Assembly (NCBI RefSeq): GCF_003350405.1
Contig: NZ_QQAW01000004.1
Span: 272,216-336,215 of the forward strand
Direction: 5' to 3'
DNA: 64,000 bases
Source of the DNA: Gluconacetobacter liquefaciens
Lineage (GTDB): Bacteria > Pseudomonadota > Alphaproteobacteria > Acetobacterales > Acetobacteraceae
Position numbers and translations under genes: made by a program. This document shows positions 50,639 to 60,085 of this stretch, one piece after another. The notes beneath the pieces are model-generated. The model had not been told where the DNA came from. It ran no database searches and was given only the letters and a program-made list of their open reading frames with translations. Each line of letters begins with the position of its first letter. The first letter of the stretch is position 1.

Positions 50639-53600
50639 CAGACGGTCTCCTTCCGGCTCGACGAGCGGTTGTAGATAATCGCGTATACACAAGGGACGAA
50701 CAGAAGCGTGGAGATGGTGGCGACGATCAGCCCGCCGATCACCGCCTTGCCCAGCGGCGCGTTCTGCGAGTTGCTGATCGACATCGGCACCATGCCCACG
50801 ATCATGGCGGCGGCCGTCATCAGCACGGGGCGTATGCGCCCGTATCCGGCCTCCAGCGCCGCCTTCAGCGCATCGCCGTGCACCTCCATCCGCTCGCTGG
50901 CATAGGACACGACCAGGATCGAGTTCGCGGTGGCTGTGCCCATGCACATGATGGCGCCGGTCAAGGCAGGCACGGACAGATGCGTATGCGTCAGGAACAG
51001 GCTCCAGGCGATGCCTGCCAGGGCCCCCGGCAGAGCCGAGATGATGATGAACGGATCGAGCCAGGACTGGAAATTGACGACGATCAGCAGGTAGATCAGC
51101 GCGATCGAGATCGCCAGCCCGCCGATAAGCTGCGCATAGGCGCTGCGCATCGTCGTCGCCTGGCCTTCCACATCCACCGCTGCCCCGCGCGGCACGTCAC
51201 CCGCCGTCTGGGCAATCACCTTGTTCACGCCCGAGAGCACGGTGCCCAGATCGGTGCCTTCGGCCGACACATAGATGTCGAACGCCGGCATCGAGTTGAA
51301 GTGCGAGACCTGTCCCGGCGTGCCGGTGGCGCTGATGGTGCTGACGGCGCCCAGCAACTGCATGCCCTTGCCGGTCGGATTGCCGTCTCCCTTGTCGACC
51401 GGGATCGACAGCAGGTCGTTGAAGTGGGTCAGTTGGTTCTGCGTCACGTAGGTGTTCAGCAGGAAGGTCACGCCCCAGACCGGATCGTACCAATATTGCG
51501 GATCGACGGTCGAACTGCCCGACAGCGTCATCAGCTCATTGTCGGCCAGGTCGGCGGCATCGATGCCGGTGGCCTGGCTGAAGGTCCGGTCCCCCTTCAC
51601 GAACAGGGTCGGCGTCTTCATCGTCTGTTGCAGTGACACGTCGGTGGCACCGGGGACAAGGCGCAGCTTGTTCGTCAGTTGGAGTGCGTAATGATAGCTC
51701 TTGCTGAGTTCCGGCCCCGTGATCTTGATATCGATCGGCGAAGGCGAGCCGAAATTGAGGATCTTGGCCGTCAGGTCGGCCGGCTGGAAGGTAAAGACCG
51801 TGCCGGGGAAACTGGCCGACAGCCCCTTGCGCAGCACGGCACGATAATCCCACACCGGCGCTTCCGCCTCGGTCAGCGTGATCGTCAGGTCGCAATCCTG
51901 CGTGCCGATGCTCGGCGTTGGAATGAAGGCCTGGTTATGCGGTGCCTCGGCCAGGCCGCAATTGCTGACCACGTCATCCACCTTGCCTGGCAGCAGCTCA
52001 TGAATCCGGTCGCTGACCAATGTCGCGATCCGGCCTGCCACCTCGATCCGGGTGCCCAGCGGCGCGCGCATGTGCATCTGCAACTGGTCGGACTTGATCT
52101 CGGGGAAGAAGTCGCGCCCGGCCACCAGATACAGCCCCATCGACAGCACCGACACGCCAAGGAAGATCGAGGCGAACCGCACCCGGTTGGCAATGGCGCG
52201 CCCCAGGAACGCGCCATAGGCCTCGCGGAAGCTGGTGAAGCGGCGCTCGAACCCGCGCTGGAAGCGCGAGAAGATATTGCCGCCCTGCAGATGGTCCGCA
52301 TGCGTGTCATGTCCGTGCGCGCCATGGGTTTGCCCTGCCAGCAGGAACTTTGCCATGGTCGGCACAAGAGTGCGCGACAGGATGAAGGAGGCGATCATCG
52401 CGAAGATGATGGCTTCGGCCATCGGCATGAACAGCCAGCCGGCAACGCCGCCCAATTCGAACAGCGGCAGCCAGACGATGCAGATGCACGTCGTGGAAAC
52501 GAAGGTCGCAATCACGATCTGGTTGGCCGCGTCGATGATCGCGACCTCCAGTTCCTTGCCCATTTCCAGATGGGTATCGATGTTCTCGATCATCACGGTG
52601 GCATCATCGACCAGGATGCCGACCGCCAGCGCGAGGCCGCCCAAGGTCATGACATTGATCGTCTGCCCGGCCCAGCCCAGACCGATGACCGCGCACAGGA
52701 TCGCCAGCGGGATCGAAGTGGCGATGATGACCGTCGAGCGCCACGAGCCCAGGAACAGCAGCACCACCAGCCCGGTCAGGAATGCCGCCGTCACCATCTC
52801 GCGCAGCACGTCCGTAATCGAATCCTTCACGAAACCGGAAGCATCGTTGAGGATCGAGAGATGCGCGCTCGCCGGGATCACCTTCTGCAGCCGCGGCATC
52901 AGCGCCTTCACGCCCGACACCACGTCCAGAGTGGATGCCTCGCCACTCTTCATCACCACCATCACGACCGCCTGCCGGCCCTTGACGAGCACGAGGTTGG
53001 TCTGCGGATGGCCGCCGCGATAAACCTGCCCCAGATCGTGCATGTAGACGACCGAATTGCCGACGCGCTTGATGGGGATGTTGCTCAGTTCCTCCATCGT
53101 GCGTGGCTGGGCGTTGGTCGCCACCATCCAGTCCGTGGCGCCAATTTTCTGGTCGCCGGCCGGACGCACGATGTTCTGCTTGTCCAGGACGTTCTGCACG
53201 TCCATCGCCGAGAGATGGTGCGCCTGCAACTGCTTCTGGTCGAGCGCGAACATCACGAAGGCGTCCATGCCGCCATAGGGATGCGGCACGATGGCGCCGG
53301 GCACCGTCACCAGCAGGGTACGGATACGGATCTGCGCCAGCTTGAACAGGTCTGACGGCGTCATGGTCGGCGAGGTCAGTTCCAGCGTGATGACGGGAAC
53401 CGAGGACGCTTCCAGCTTCATGATCATCGGTGCCGGAATCTTCTCCGGCAACTGCATCAGCACGGTCTGCGAGATCGCGGTCACATCCGCCTCGGCCGAC
53501 CCGATATCCGTGCCGGGCTGGAAGAAGATCTTCACGATGCCACGGCCGTAATAGGAATCGGACTCCATGTGCTCGATTCCCTCGACCGTCGAGGTCACGC

Positions 53601-53811
53601 CCTGTTCGTAATTGTACATGACGCGCGCGGCGAATTCGTCGGGCAACAGACCGGCATAGGTCCATACCACGGCGATCGCCGGAATCTTGATATTGGGAAA
53701 GACGTCTGTCGGCGTCTTGAGGGCGGACATGACGCCGAACAAGACGATCAGGATCGACAGAACGACAAAGGTGTACGGCCGCCGCAGCGCCGTCACGACG
53801 ATTGCATTCAT
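50638..53811 (-). CDS. RND-family efflux transporter with His-rich loop
   Basis: 1057 residues, the full RND length, with twelve membrane segments and two large periplasmic loops. The fourth segment carries the proton-relay aspartates Asp402 and Asp403 (AVGILVDDATVMIENID). Between segments 6 and 7 a hydrophilic loop contains five histidines in twelve residues (H496, H499, H501, H504, H507; THGAHGHDTHADH). Similarity of the N-terminus (RRPYTFVVLSILIVLFGVMS) and the periplasmic domains is closer to multidrug/organic-compound pumps than to CusA, and the CusA methionine set is not evident. The three genes of the pump overlap and form one operon starting here. Confidence 0.93.
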   Translation of the reverse strand: MNAIVVTALRRPYTFVVLSILIVLFGVMSALKTPTDVFPNIKIPAIAVVWTYAGLLPDEFAARVMYNYEQGVTSTVEGIEHMESDSYYGRGIVKIFFQPGTDIGSAEADVTAISQTVLMQLPEKIPAPMIMKLEASSVPVITLELTSPTMTPSDLFKLAQIRIRTLLVTVPGAIVPHPYGGMDAFVMFALDQKQLQAHHLSAMDVQNVLDKQNIVRPAGDQKIGATDWMVATNAQPRTMEELSNIPIKRVGNSVVYMHDLGQVYRGGHPQTNLVLVKGRQAVVMVVMKSGEASTLDVVSGVKALMPRLQKVIPASAHLSILNDASGFVKDSITDVLREMVTAAFLTGLVVLLFLGSWRSTVIIATSIPLAILCAVIGLGWAGQTINVMTLGGLALAVGILVDDATVMIENIDTHLEMGKELEVAIIDAANQIVIATFVSTTCICIVWLPLFELGGVAGWLFMPMAEAIIFAMIASFILSRTLVPTMAKFLLAGQTHGAHGHDTHADHLQGGNIFSRFQRGFERRFTSFREAYGAFLGRAIANRVRFASIFLGVSVLSMGLYLVAGRDFFPEIKSDQLQMHMRAPLGTRIEVAGRIATLVSDRIHELLPGKVDDVVSNCGLAEAPHNQAFIPTPSIGTQDCDLTITLTEAEAPVWDYRAVLRKGLSASFPGTVFTFQPADLTAKILNFGSPSPIDIKITGPELSKSYHYALQLTNKLRLVPGATDVSLQQTMKTPTLFVKGDRTFSQATGIDAADLADNELMTLSGSSTVDPQYWYDPVWGVTFLLNTYVTQNQLTHFNDLLSIPVDKGDGNPTGKGMQLLGAVSTISATGTPGQVSHFNSMPAFDIYVSAEGTDLGTVLSGVNKVIAQTAGDVPRGAAVDVEGQATTMRSAYAQLIGGLAISIALIYLLIVVNFQSWLDPFIIISALPGALAGIAWSLFLTHTHLSVPALTGAIMCMGTATANSILVVSYASERMEVHGDALKAALEAGYGRIRPVLMTAAAMIVGMVPMSISNSQNAPLGKAVIGGLIVATISTLLFVPCVYAIIYNRSSSRKETV

Positions 53812-54252
53812 ATGTGAGCTTTTCCCCGTCCAGGGCTTTTACCAGCATCAGGAAGAAACAGGCCGCACGACCGCATCCGGAAGACGGGATGTGCCAAATT
53901 ATTTCTTATCAGAAACAATTATCGGCGCACCTGCTGCCGCCAGGGCCGCGTCGGCCAGGTCGCCGCGCCGGGCGCGGGACAAGTTTCCTGCTTAGATCAG
54001 GGATTATGCAGTGTGATAGTCATCTCGAGCTCCCCGTGCGTGCGTGCCCGCAAGAGCGACGCTGTCTCTCAACAGCCTATACATAGGTATATTTCAAAAC
54101 ATGTATGAAAAAATGTCCATGTTCTGAAAACAAATTTCATGAAACCCGCGTCATCACACGGATAGGGCCAATTTATGCCCAACTCTTCATCATTTTATGG
54201 AAATTTATTGCGCAACGTAACATAAAACAGACATCATTACGTTGTAATGACA
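53812..54252. other. Gap upstream of the RND operon
   Basis: No gene supported in about 440 bp. The half nearer 54250 is AT-rich. A palindrome TCATTAC-GTT-GTAATGA occupies 54234-54250, directly beside the ilvD terminator. The RND operon promoter must lie in this stretch, but no regulator gene adjoins it and no promoter elements could be chosen with confidence. Confidence 0.45.
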
Positions 54253-54284
54253 AGAAAGCGGCCGAGTTTCCCCGGCCGCTTTCT
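54253..54284 (-). terminator. Strong intrinsic terminator after ilvD
   Basis: A perfect 12-bp stem (AGAAAGCGGCCG / CGGCCGCTTTCT, 8-nt loop), 12 bp beyond the ilvD stop. The T-containing stem end makes it plausible in both directions. Confidence 0.88.
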
Positions 54285-54296
54285 TTACCCGACATA

Positions 54297-56153
54297 TTAT
54301 CCGCGGCGGCGAAGCTGCCCCACATCGCGCACCGCGCCGCGCGCGGCGCTGGTGGTCAGCGCGGCATAGGCCTGCAACGCGACCGACACGGAGCGTGTGC
54401 GATCGGGCTGCCAGGCGGCCTCGCCCGTTTCTTCCATCTGCAACCGGCGCGCGGAGAGTTCCGCGTCCGGCAGGTCGACGCGCAGGACCCGGCCGGGAAT
54501 GTCGATCTCGATCACATCCCCTTCGCGCAGCAGGCCGATCGCGCCGCCCTCAGCAGCCTCGGGCGAGATATGGCCGATGGACAGGCCCGAACTGCCGCCC
54601 GAGAAGCGGCCATCGGTGATCAAAGCGCAGGATTCGGCCAGCCCCTTCGATTTCAGGTAGCTGGTCGGATACAGCATTTCCTGCATGCCGGGACCGCCCT
54701 TGGGGCCTTCATAGCGGATCACGACCACATCGCCTGCCACGATCCGGTTGCCCAGGATGGCCGACACGGCGTCGTCCTGGCTCTCGAAGATCCGCGCCGG
54801 ACCCTTGAAGCGCAGCAGGCCCGCCGCCACGCCGGCCGTCTTCACGATCGCACCGTCTTCGGCGATGTTGCCGTACAGCACTGCCAACCCGCCATCCTGG
54901 CTGAAGGCGTGCGCGCCATCGCGAATCGCACCGTCCGCCCGGTCGAGGTCGAGCGCGTGGTATCGGCTGGCCTGCGAGAATGCCTGCGTGGTGCGCACCC
55001 CGCCCGGTGCCGCGCGGAACAGGGTCTTCGCCACATCGGCCGCGTCAGGCGCCGTCACGTCCCACTGTTCCAGTGCCTGAGCCAGCGAGGGTGCATGCAC
55101 CATCGACACCTCGCGATGCAGCAGACCCAGCCGGTTCAGCTCGCCCATGATGGCGAAGATACCGCCCGCATGATGTACGTCTTCCATATGCACGTCGGCC
55201 TTCGACGGCGCGACCTTGCACAGATGCGGCACCCGACGCGACAGCCGGTCGATATCGGCCATGGTGAACGGCACCCCGCCCTCATGAGCGGCAGCCAGCA
55301 GATGCAGCACGGTGTTGGTCGAGCCGCCCATGGCGATATCGACCGTCATCGCGTTCTCAAACGCTTCCATGGTGGCGATGCCGCGCGGCAGGGCACTTGC
55401 ATCGTCCTGTTCGTACCAGCGGCGGGCCAGCCCGACGATCTGCCGCCCGGCCTCCAGGAACAGGTCGCGCCGGTCGGCATGGGTCGCCACCAGACTGCCA
55501 TTGCCCGGGAGCGCCAGGCCCAGCGCCTCGGTCAGGCAGTTCATCGAATTGGCGGTGAACATGCCCGAGCACGATCCGCAGGTCGGGCAGGCCGACCGTT
55601 CGATCGACTGGGATTCGGCATCGCTGACGCGCGGATCGGCCGCCGAGACCATCGACGTCACCAGGTCCACATGGCGTTCGATGCCATCTTCCGTTATCCG
55701 TCCGGCCTCCATCGGGCCGCCCGAGACGAAGATGGTGGGGATGTTCAGCCGCATCGCGGCCATCAGCATGCCGGGCGTGATCTTGTCGCAATTGCTGATG
55801 CACACCAGCGCGTCGGCGCAATGGGCGTTGCACATATATTCCACCGCATCGGCGATCAACTCGCGCGAAGGCAGGCTGTACAACATGCCGCCATGCCCCA
55901 TGGCGATACCGTCATCGACCGCGATCGTATTGAATTCACGACCGATTCCACCCGCTTCGGCAACTGCGCCGGCGACAAGCTGGCCCAGATCCTTCAGGTG
56001 GACATGCCCCGGCACGAACTGGGTGAAGGAATTGGCGATGGCGATGATCGGCTTGCCGAAATCGGAATCCTGCATGCCCGTGGCACGCCACAGGCTGCGG
56101 GCCCCGGCCATGTTGCGGCCATGCGTGGTGGTGCGGGAGCGATAGGCGGGCAT
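54297..56153 (-). CDS. ilvD: Dihydroxy-acid dehydratase
   Basis: 618 residues, the standard length for the enzyme that dehydrates 2,3-dihydroxy-acids in valine and isoleucine synthesis. Family blocks are [21 protein letters not shown], the first cluster ligand in [12 protein letters not shown], the second in [35 protein letters not shown] and the C-terminal [21 protein letters not shown] with the catalytic serine region. Fe-S enzyme, cytoplasmic. Monocistronic by position, with a strong terminator after it and a divergent CBS gene upstream across 243 bp. Confidence 0.97.
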   Translation of the reverse strand: MPAYRSRTTTHGRNMAGARSLWRATGMQDSDFGKPIIAIANSFTQFVPGHVHLKDLGQLVAGAVAEAGGIGREFNTIAVDDGIAMGHGGMLYSLPSRELIADAVEYMCNAHCADALVCISNCDKITPGMLMAAMRLNIPTIFVSGGPMEAGRITEDGIERHVDLVTSMVSAADPRVSDAESQSIERSACPTCGSCSGMFTANSMNCLTEALGLALPGNGSLVATHADRRDLFLEAGRQIVGLARRWYEQDDASALPRGIATMEAFENAMTVDIAMGGSTNTVLHLLAAAHEGGVPFTMADIDRLSRRVPHLCKVAPSKADVHMEDVHHAGGIFAIMGELNRLGLLHREVSMVHAPSLAQALEQWDVTAPDAADVAKTLFRAAPGGVRTTQAFSQASRYHALDLDRADGAIRDGAHAFSQDGGLAVLYGNIAEDGAIVKTAGVAAGLLRFKGPARIFESQDDAVSAILGNRIVAGDVVVIRYEGPKGGPGMQEMLYPTSYLKSKGLAESCALITDGRFSGGSSGLSIGHISPEAAEGGAIGLLREGDVIEIDIPGRVLRVDLPDAELSARRLQMEETGEAAWQPDRTRSVSVALQAYAALTTSAARGAVRDVGQLRRRG

Positions 56154-56396
56154 GATATGTAAAGCCTTTCCGGACAGGGGCGGATCGTTGCGGGGATACG
56201 GCCCCGGTGCGCCGCGTCCCGGCGCGCCCCCTTATATGAGACGTTTCCCCCCGCCGTGAAGCACCACGCTATCCCCGCCCTGTTCTCACGCCGTCATGAA
56301 CGGATGCAGCCATTGTTCCGCGGCCGGCAACCCCCATGTGCAGACGGCTGCACCACGCCCCCCATGAAGCGTGGACCCAAAAGGAGGAAATACCCC

Positions 56397-56876
56397 GTGA
56401 GCATCCCCGTACTGCATATCCTCAACGACAAGGGCCCTGCCGTCATCACCGTCGGTGTCGAGGAACCCGTCACGGCGATCGCCCGCCTGCTGGCCGAACG
56501 CCATATCGGCGCCGTACCGGTCGTCGACGCGGCGGGGCACCTTGCCGGCATGGTCTCGGAGCGCTCGATCGTCGATGCCCTGGCGCATCACGGCGCGCAG
56601 ATCGAGGGCCTGACGGCGCGCGACATCATGACCCGCGAGGTCCCTACCGCGACCCGATCGGAGGATATTCACTCGGTTGCCCGCAAGATGACGCGCCGCC
56701 ATAGCCGCCATGTGCCCGTCCTGGATGGCAGCGGCCATCTGGTCGGGCTGGTCAGCATCGGCGACATCGTGAAAATGCGGCTGGAGGAAGCCGAGAGTCT
56801 GGCCCGCGAGATGCGCGCCTACGTCATGCAGGAGGGCGGCCACGCCTCGGTGCCGCCCCAGCCGTTCGCCTCCTGA
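56397..56876 (+). CDS. Protein with two CBS domains
   Basis: 159 residues from a GTG start with AAGGAGG ten bases upstream, which rules out the longer in-frame options. Two CBS motifs fill the protein: residues about 15-65 (PVTAIARLLAERHIGAVPVVDAAGHLAGMVSERSIV split over two strands) and 80-130 (DIMTREVPTATRSEDIHSVA, RHSRHVPVLDGSGHLVGLVS). Such stand-alone pairs bind adenosine nucleotides and may sense energy status. The partner is unknown. It is divergent from ilvD. Confidence 0.9.
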   Translation: MSIPVLHILNDKGPAVITVGVEEPVTAIARLLAERHIGAVPVVDAAGHLAGMVSERSIVDALAHHGAQIEGLTARDIMTREVPTATRSEDIHSVARKMTRRHSRHVPVLDGSGHLVGLVSIGDIVKMRLEEAESLAREMRAYVMQEGGHASVPPQPFAS

Positions 56877-56962
56877 AACCCTGAACGCGGGCACGCGGAC
56901 CGCCGGCAAATAGCATCCCGCCGCCGGACCATGGTATGCACCCTTCCTCGCAGAGAGGAAGG

Positions 56963-57838
56963 ATGCTCCCCTTGGCCGATCCCCGGCGCGGGCCTGCCCC
57001 GGTCCGTTCCCCCCAGGGCTTTTCCGGCCAGTTGGCCGAAGTCGATCTGCGCCTGCTGCGTGTATTCCGCACCGTGGCGACGCTTGGCGGTTTCGCCGCC
57101 GCCGAACTGGCGCTGGGCAAGAGCAAGTCGTCGATCAGCATCGATATTTCGTCCCTGGAGCAGCGGCTGCGCATGCGCCTGTGCCGCCGGGGCCGTGGCG
57201 GATTCTCCCTGACGCCGGAAGGCCGCGAGGTGCTGCGCGCGACCGACGACCTGCTGCGCGACATCGACCGCTTCCGCGACCGGATCAACATCGCCAGCGG
57301 CGTGCTGTCCGGCCGTTTCGCGCTCTATGTCATCGATAACATACTGATCTATGGCGAAACCGGCATCATCCATGCGCTGGAGATGTTCGGCCGCCAGCAT
57401 CCAGAGGTCTTTATCAGCATGACCTCCGCCTCGGCGGCCGATATCGAGCATGCGCTGCTCGACGGACGTGCGACAGCCGCGCTGACCCTGCTGCCGGATG
57501 CCCAGCCGGGCCTGAGCGCGAGCATACTGATCTCGGAAACGCTGCATCTTTATTGCGGTCGCCGGCACGCCCTGTTCGACCATGATGGCCCGTTGACGCT
57601 GCCGATGCTCGAAGAGGAACGGCTGATCGACGCCTCCGATGCCGCCACGGCATCCGACTGGCCCGCCATCCGCCGCTTGACATTCTCCGCCTCGGCCGAA
57701 ACCATTGATTCGCGCGCGATGCTGATCCTGACCGGCGCCTATCTCGGCGTCCTGCCCGAAGCATTCGCCGCCCCGATGGTCCAAGACGGTCAATTGCGTC
57801 AATTGCGTCAATTGTCCTGCGTCGATCTGCCCCGCTGA
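56963..57838 (+). CDS. LysR-type transcriptional regulator
   Basis: 291 residues from ATG 56963, which follows GAGGAAGG (an earlier ATG at 56936 is less likely). An N-terminal winged helix-turn-helix (LRLLRVFRTVATLGGFAAAE, SKSSISIDISSLEQRLRMRL) is followed by a LysR effector domain with FALYVIDNILIYGETGIIHAL and SASILISETLHLYCGRRHALF. The C-terminus contains a 9-bp tandem repeat coding QLRQLRQL. The regulated target is not obvious: it is neither divergent from a metabolic gene nor in an operon with one. Confidence 0.92.
   Translation: MLPLADPRRGPAPVRSPQGFSGQLAEVDLRLLRVFRTVATLGGFAAAELALGKSKSSISIDISSLEQRLRMRLCRRGRGGFSLTPEGREVLRATDDLLRDIDRFRDRINIASGVLSGRFALYVIDNILIYGETGIIHALEMFGRQHPEVFISMTSASAADIEHALLDGRATAALTLLPDAQPGLSASILISETLHLYCGRRHALFDHDGPLTLPMLEEERLIDASDAATASDWPAIRRLTFSASAETIDSRAMLILTGAYLGVLPEAFAAPMVQDGQLRQLRQLSCVDLPR
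57791..57814 (+). repeat. 9-bp tandem repeat in the LysR gene
   Basis: CAATTGCGT repeated 2.7 times in the last 50 bp of the regulator gene, encoding QLRQLRQL. Because the unit is a multiple of three, length changes would keep the frame. Confidence 0.85.
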
Positions 57839-57960
57839 TGACCCAATGACATTGCGTCGTTAAAAAGAACGCGGAAGCAGCCTGATGGCCGACGCGTTCC
57901 GCACGGCCCTGCATGCGGTATCCGACAACGACGCCTGACCTCTATCTATCCTCAAGACAT

Positions 57961-58000
57961 AAAAACGAAGGGCTCGCGGATAGCATTCCGCAAGCCCTTC
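57961..58000 (-). terminator. Intrinsic terminator of the phosphate porin gene
   Basis: A long stem GAAGGGCT-C-GCGGA / TCCGC-A-AGCCCTTC with a 6-nt loop, followed on the minus strand by CGTTTTTA. It lies 61 bp beyond the porin stop, between convergent genes. Confidence 0.88.
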
Positions 58001-58061
58001 ATTCCGTCAGCACGGTCAGGAGAGGCGATGCGCAGTCGAACGCGCACCGCCCTCTGTTCTT

Positions 58062-59762
58062 TTAGAACGTTGCCTGCACGCGGGCTTCAACCGAGTCACC
58101 CGTACGACCGAGCGTGTTGGTCGCCTGCTGGTTACGCGACACGATGAAGTGGCTGTAGTCCGCCTTAATCGCAAAATGACGGTTCGGGTACCAGTTCAGA
58201 CCACCCTGCCAGACCGTCTGCTGACCGCCATTGACACCATAGAGATTGGCCGTGCCGACGGCCCGCGGATCATGCTCGTTGGAATTCAGGTCGATCACGC
58301 TGTAGTGGCCGACAACTTCCAGCGCACCCCACTTGTCGTGAGCCGGATCGAACTCCTCCGTCTCCTTGACACCAGGGGCGCCCCAGGCACCTGCCTTGTA
58401 GTTATACATACGCGGCGTACCGAAGATGGTGTAGGCAGCCGAACCATACCAACCCTGGAAGTTCAACGTCGGCAGAGTAGCCTGCGACCGCTCGATACCA
58501 ACATTGTAGAATTCGCCCTTCACGAGCAGGCGACGCCAGCGAACACCGAGTTCCGGACCGGCCGCCCAGACATGCGAGACGTACGGGATGGTACCGGTAG
58601 CAGCCAGGCTGCCTTCACCGATATCAAATTCCGGACGCTGACCGAACGACGCCGTGCGGTTGTTGGTGCCAGTCCCCTGGACCTTGAACGCCGACATCGC
58701 CGAGATGCCCATATGCACGTCCCAATCCTTCGTCGCGACCGGACGACCGGCAACGCGGAAGACGCCGCCCGTCTGGCTATCGACGATCGAACCGCTACCA
58801 CCGCCATAATAGGTGGCTCCGTTGTCGGACGGATTACGATGACCCCATTCCTGCCCGGTGAAGTAGCCAGCGATCCACCAACGCTTTTCGTAATGCATGG
58901 CCCCTACGCTGAAGCGCGCATCGCCTGCGGCGATATTGCGCACCATGTCGGTGATGCTCGGGCGCTCAAGCGTCATGAAGTCGTTGGAGCTTTCCGCGTC
59001 CTCTTCGGTCACGCGCGGCTGGAAGTAACCAACCGTCAGCACCGTGTTACGCAGACCGGTATAGTTCAGGTTACCCTCATACAGGCCGACGTAACCATCA
59101 TTATGGTTGGCACCGAAATCAGGCGTAACTGCTGCGACCCAGTTCTTGTAGCGGAACATGAACGGAATACGCAGGCGGCGCTGATTGGTCGTGAACGCGT
59201 TGAACGCGCCCTTCGCCTCGTGGATATTTCCACTGCTGCGCGGATTGTTGGTGATGAACCCACCGAAATCCTCATGGAAGGCCAGACCGATCGACAGCGC
59301 ATATTCGCCATCCTTCGACTGGACCGTGAAGCGCCCGTTGGGGAAGCCGATCTTCATGCCGCCGACCGCGACTTCCTCATCGCTCTTCGTTGCGGCCTGG
59401 AAATCCTTCCAGGATTCCACCACGGCGCGATCGGACGGCGGCGTGCCGGCACCGCTCGCGTTCAGCACACCGACGCTCGGCCGGACGGCGTCGCCAATGT
59501 TGATGTCGTGCGCCATACGGTTGGACATTTCGGAACGATGTGCCGCAGCGGCCACCCGGGCTGTCCGGGTATTCGTGGTCTCGGGCTCGTTCAAGCGAGA
59601 TTTCAGAGCCTTGATCTGGCTCCGCATCTCCAGCATTTCCCGACGCAGTTCGCGCAATTGCGCGTCCTGCGAGTCGGCTGCCGCAGCGGGATGCATAAGA
59701 GAGACGGTGCCCAGCAATGCTGTGGTGCAGAACAAGGCAGAAAGAGAGGATCGCAGACGCAT
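58062..59762 (-). CDS. OprO/OprP-type phosphate-selective porin
   Basis: 566 residues with a signal peptide (about 1-28) and a coiled-coil segment (about 33-58, QLRELRREMLEMRSQIKALKSRL) typical of trimeric OprO/P proteins. The 16-strand barrel region carries FTVQSKDGEYALSIG, LRIPFMFRYKNWVAAVTPDFG and GLNWYPNRHFAIKADYSHF and ends VEARVQATF with a terminal Phe. It lets phosphate or polyphosphate cross the outer membrane. A well-formed Pho box lies about 80-100 bp upstream of the start, so induction by PhoB under phosphate limitation is expected. Confidence 0.93.
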   Translation of the reverse strand: MRLRSSLSALFCTTALLGTVSLMHPAAAADSQDAQLRELRREMLEMRSQIKALKSRLNEPETTNTRTARVAAAAHRSEMSNRMAHDINIGDAVRPSVGVLNASGAGTPPSDRAVVESWKDFQAATKSDEEVAVGGMKIGFPNGRFTVQSKDGEYALSIGLAFHEDFGGFITNNPRSSGNIHEAKGAFNAFTTNQRRLRIPFMFRYKNWVAAVTPDFGANHNDGYVGLYEGNLNYTGLRNTVLTVGYFQPRVTEEDAESSNDFMTLERPSITDMVRNIAAGDARFSVGAMHYEKRWWIAGYFTGQEWGHRNPSDNGATYYGGGSGSIVDSQTGGVFRVAGRPVATKDWDVHMGISAMSAFKVQGTGTNNRTASFGQRPEFDIGEGSLAATGTIPYVSHVWAAGPELGVRWRRLLVKGEFYNVGIERSQATLPTLNFQGWYGSAAYTIFGTPRMYNYKAGAWGAPGVKETEEFDPAHDKWGALEVVGHYSVIDLNSNEHDPRAVGTANLYGVNGGQQTVWQGGLNWYPNRHFAIKADYSHFIVSRNQQATNTLGRTGDSVEARVQATF

Positions 59763-59842
59763 GTCATCCGTTCCGAAGGAGAAGATGACGACTTCGTAAA
59801 CTGGCCTGCTTTTTTTCGGTGTGATGATTTTATAACTGACTC

Positions 59843-59860
59843 ATGACAGAACGATGACAA
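59843..59860 (-). promoter_or_regulatory. Pho box upstream of the porin gene
   Basis: On the minus strand TTGTCAT-CGTT-CTGTCAT, two PhoB half-sites with the canonical 11-bp period. It is the main feature in the 323-bp gap before the porin gene, which otherwise contains only the pstS terminator and a small hairpin (CCTCTCC/GGAGAGG at 60006-60025). Confidence 0.85.
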
Positions 59861-60034
59861 AGCACCATAAGTCATTGAAATTAAATGATACACACACTGT
59901 TGCAAACACACAACACCGCTGGCGGAACAAGCCGCACCCGATGAGACATTTGAAGTATGACAGAAATATTTAAAAGCCACGGAGTACAAATGGATAAAAA
60001 ATAATCCTCTCCCGGACAGGAGAGGACCAATAAA

Positions 60035-60062
60035 AAAGGCGGGGACCGAGATCCCCGCCTTT
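60035..60062 (-). terminator. Intrinsic terminator of pstS
   Basis: Stem AAAGGCGGGGA / TCCCCGCCTTT with a 6-nt loop and a T-run on the minus strand, 23 bp beyond the pstS stop. Confidence 0.9.
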
Positions 60063-60085
60063 TCCACATTTAAGAACCCTGCCTG

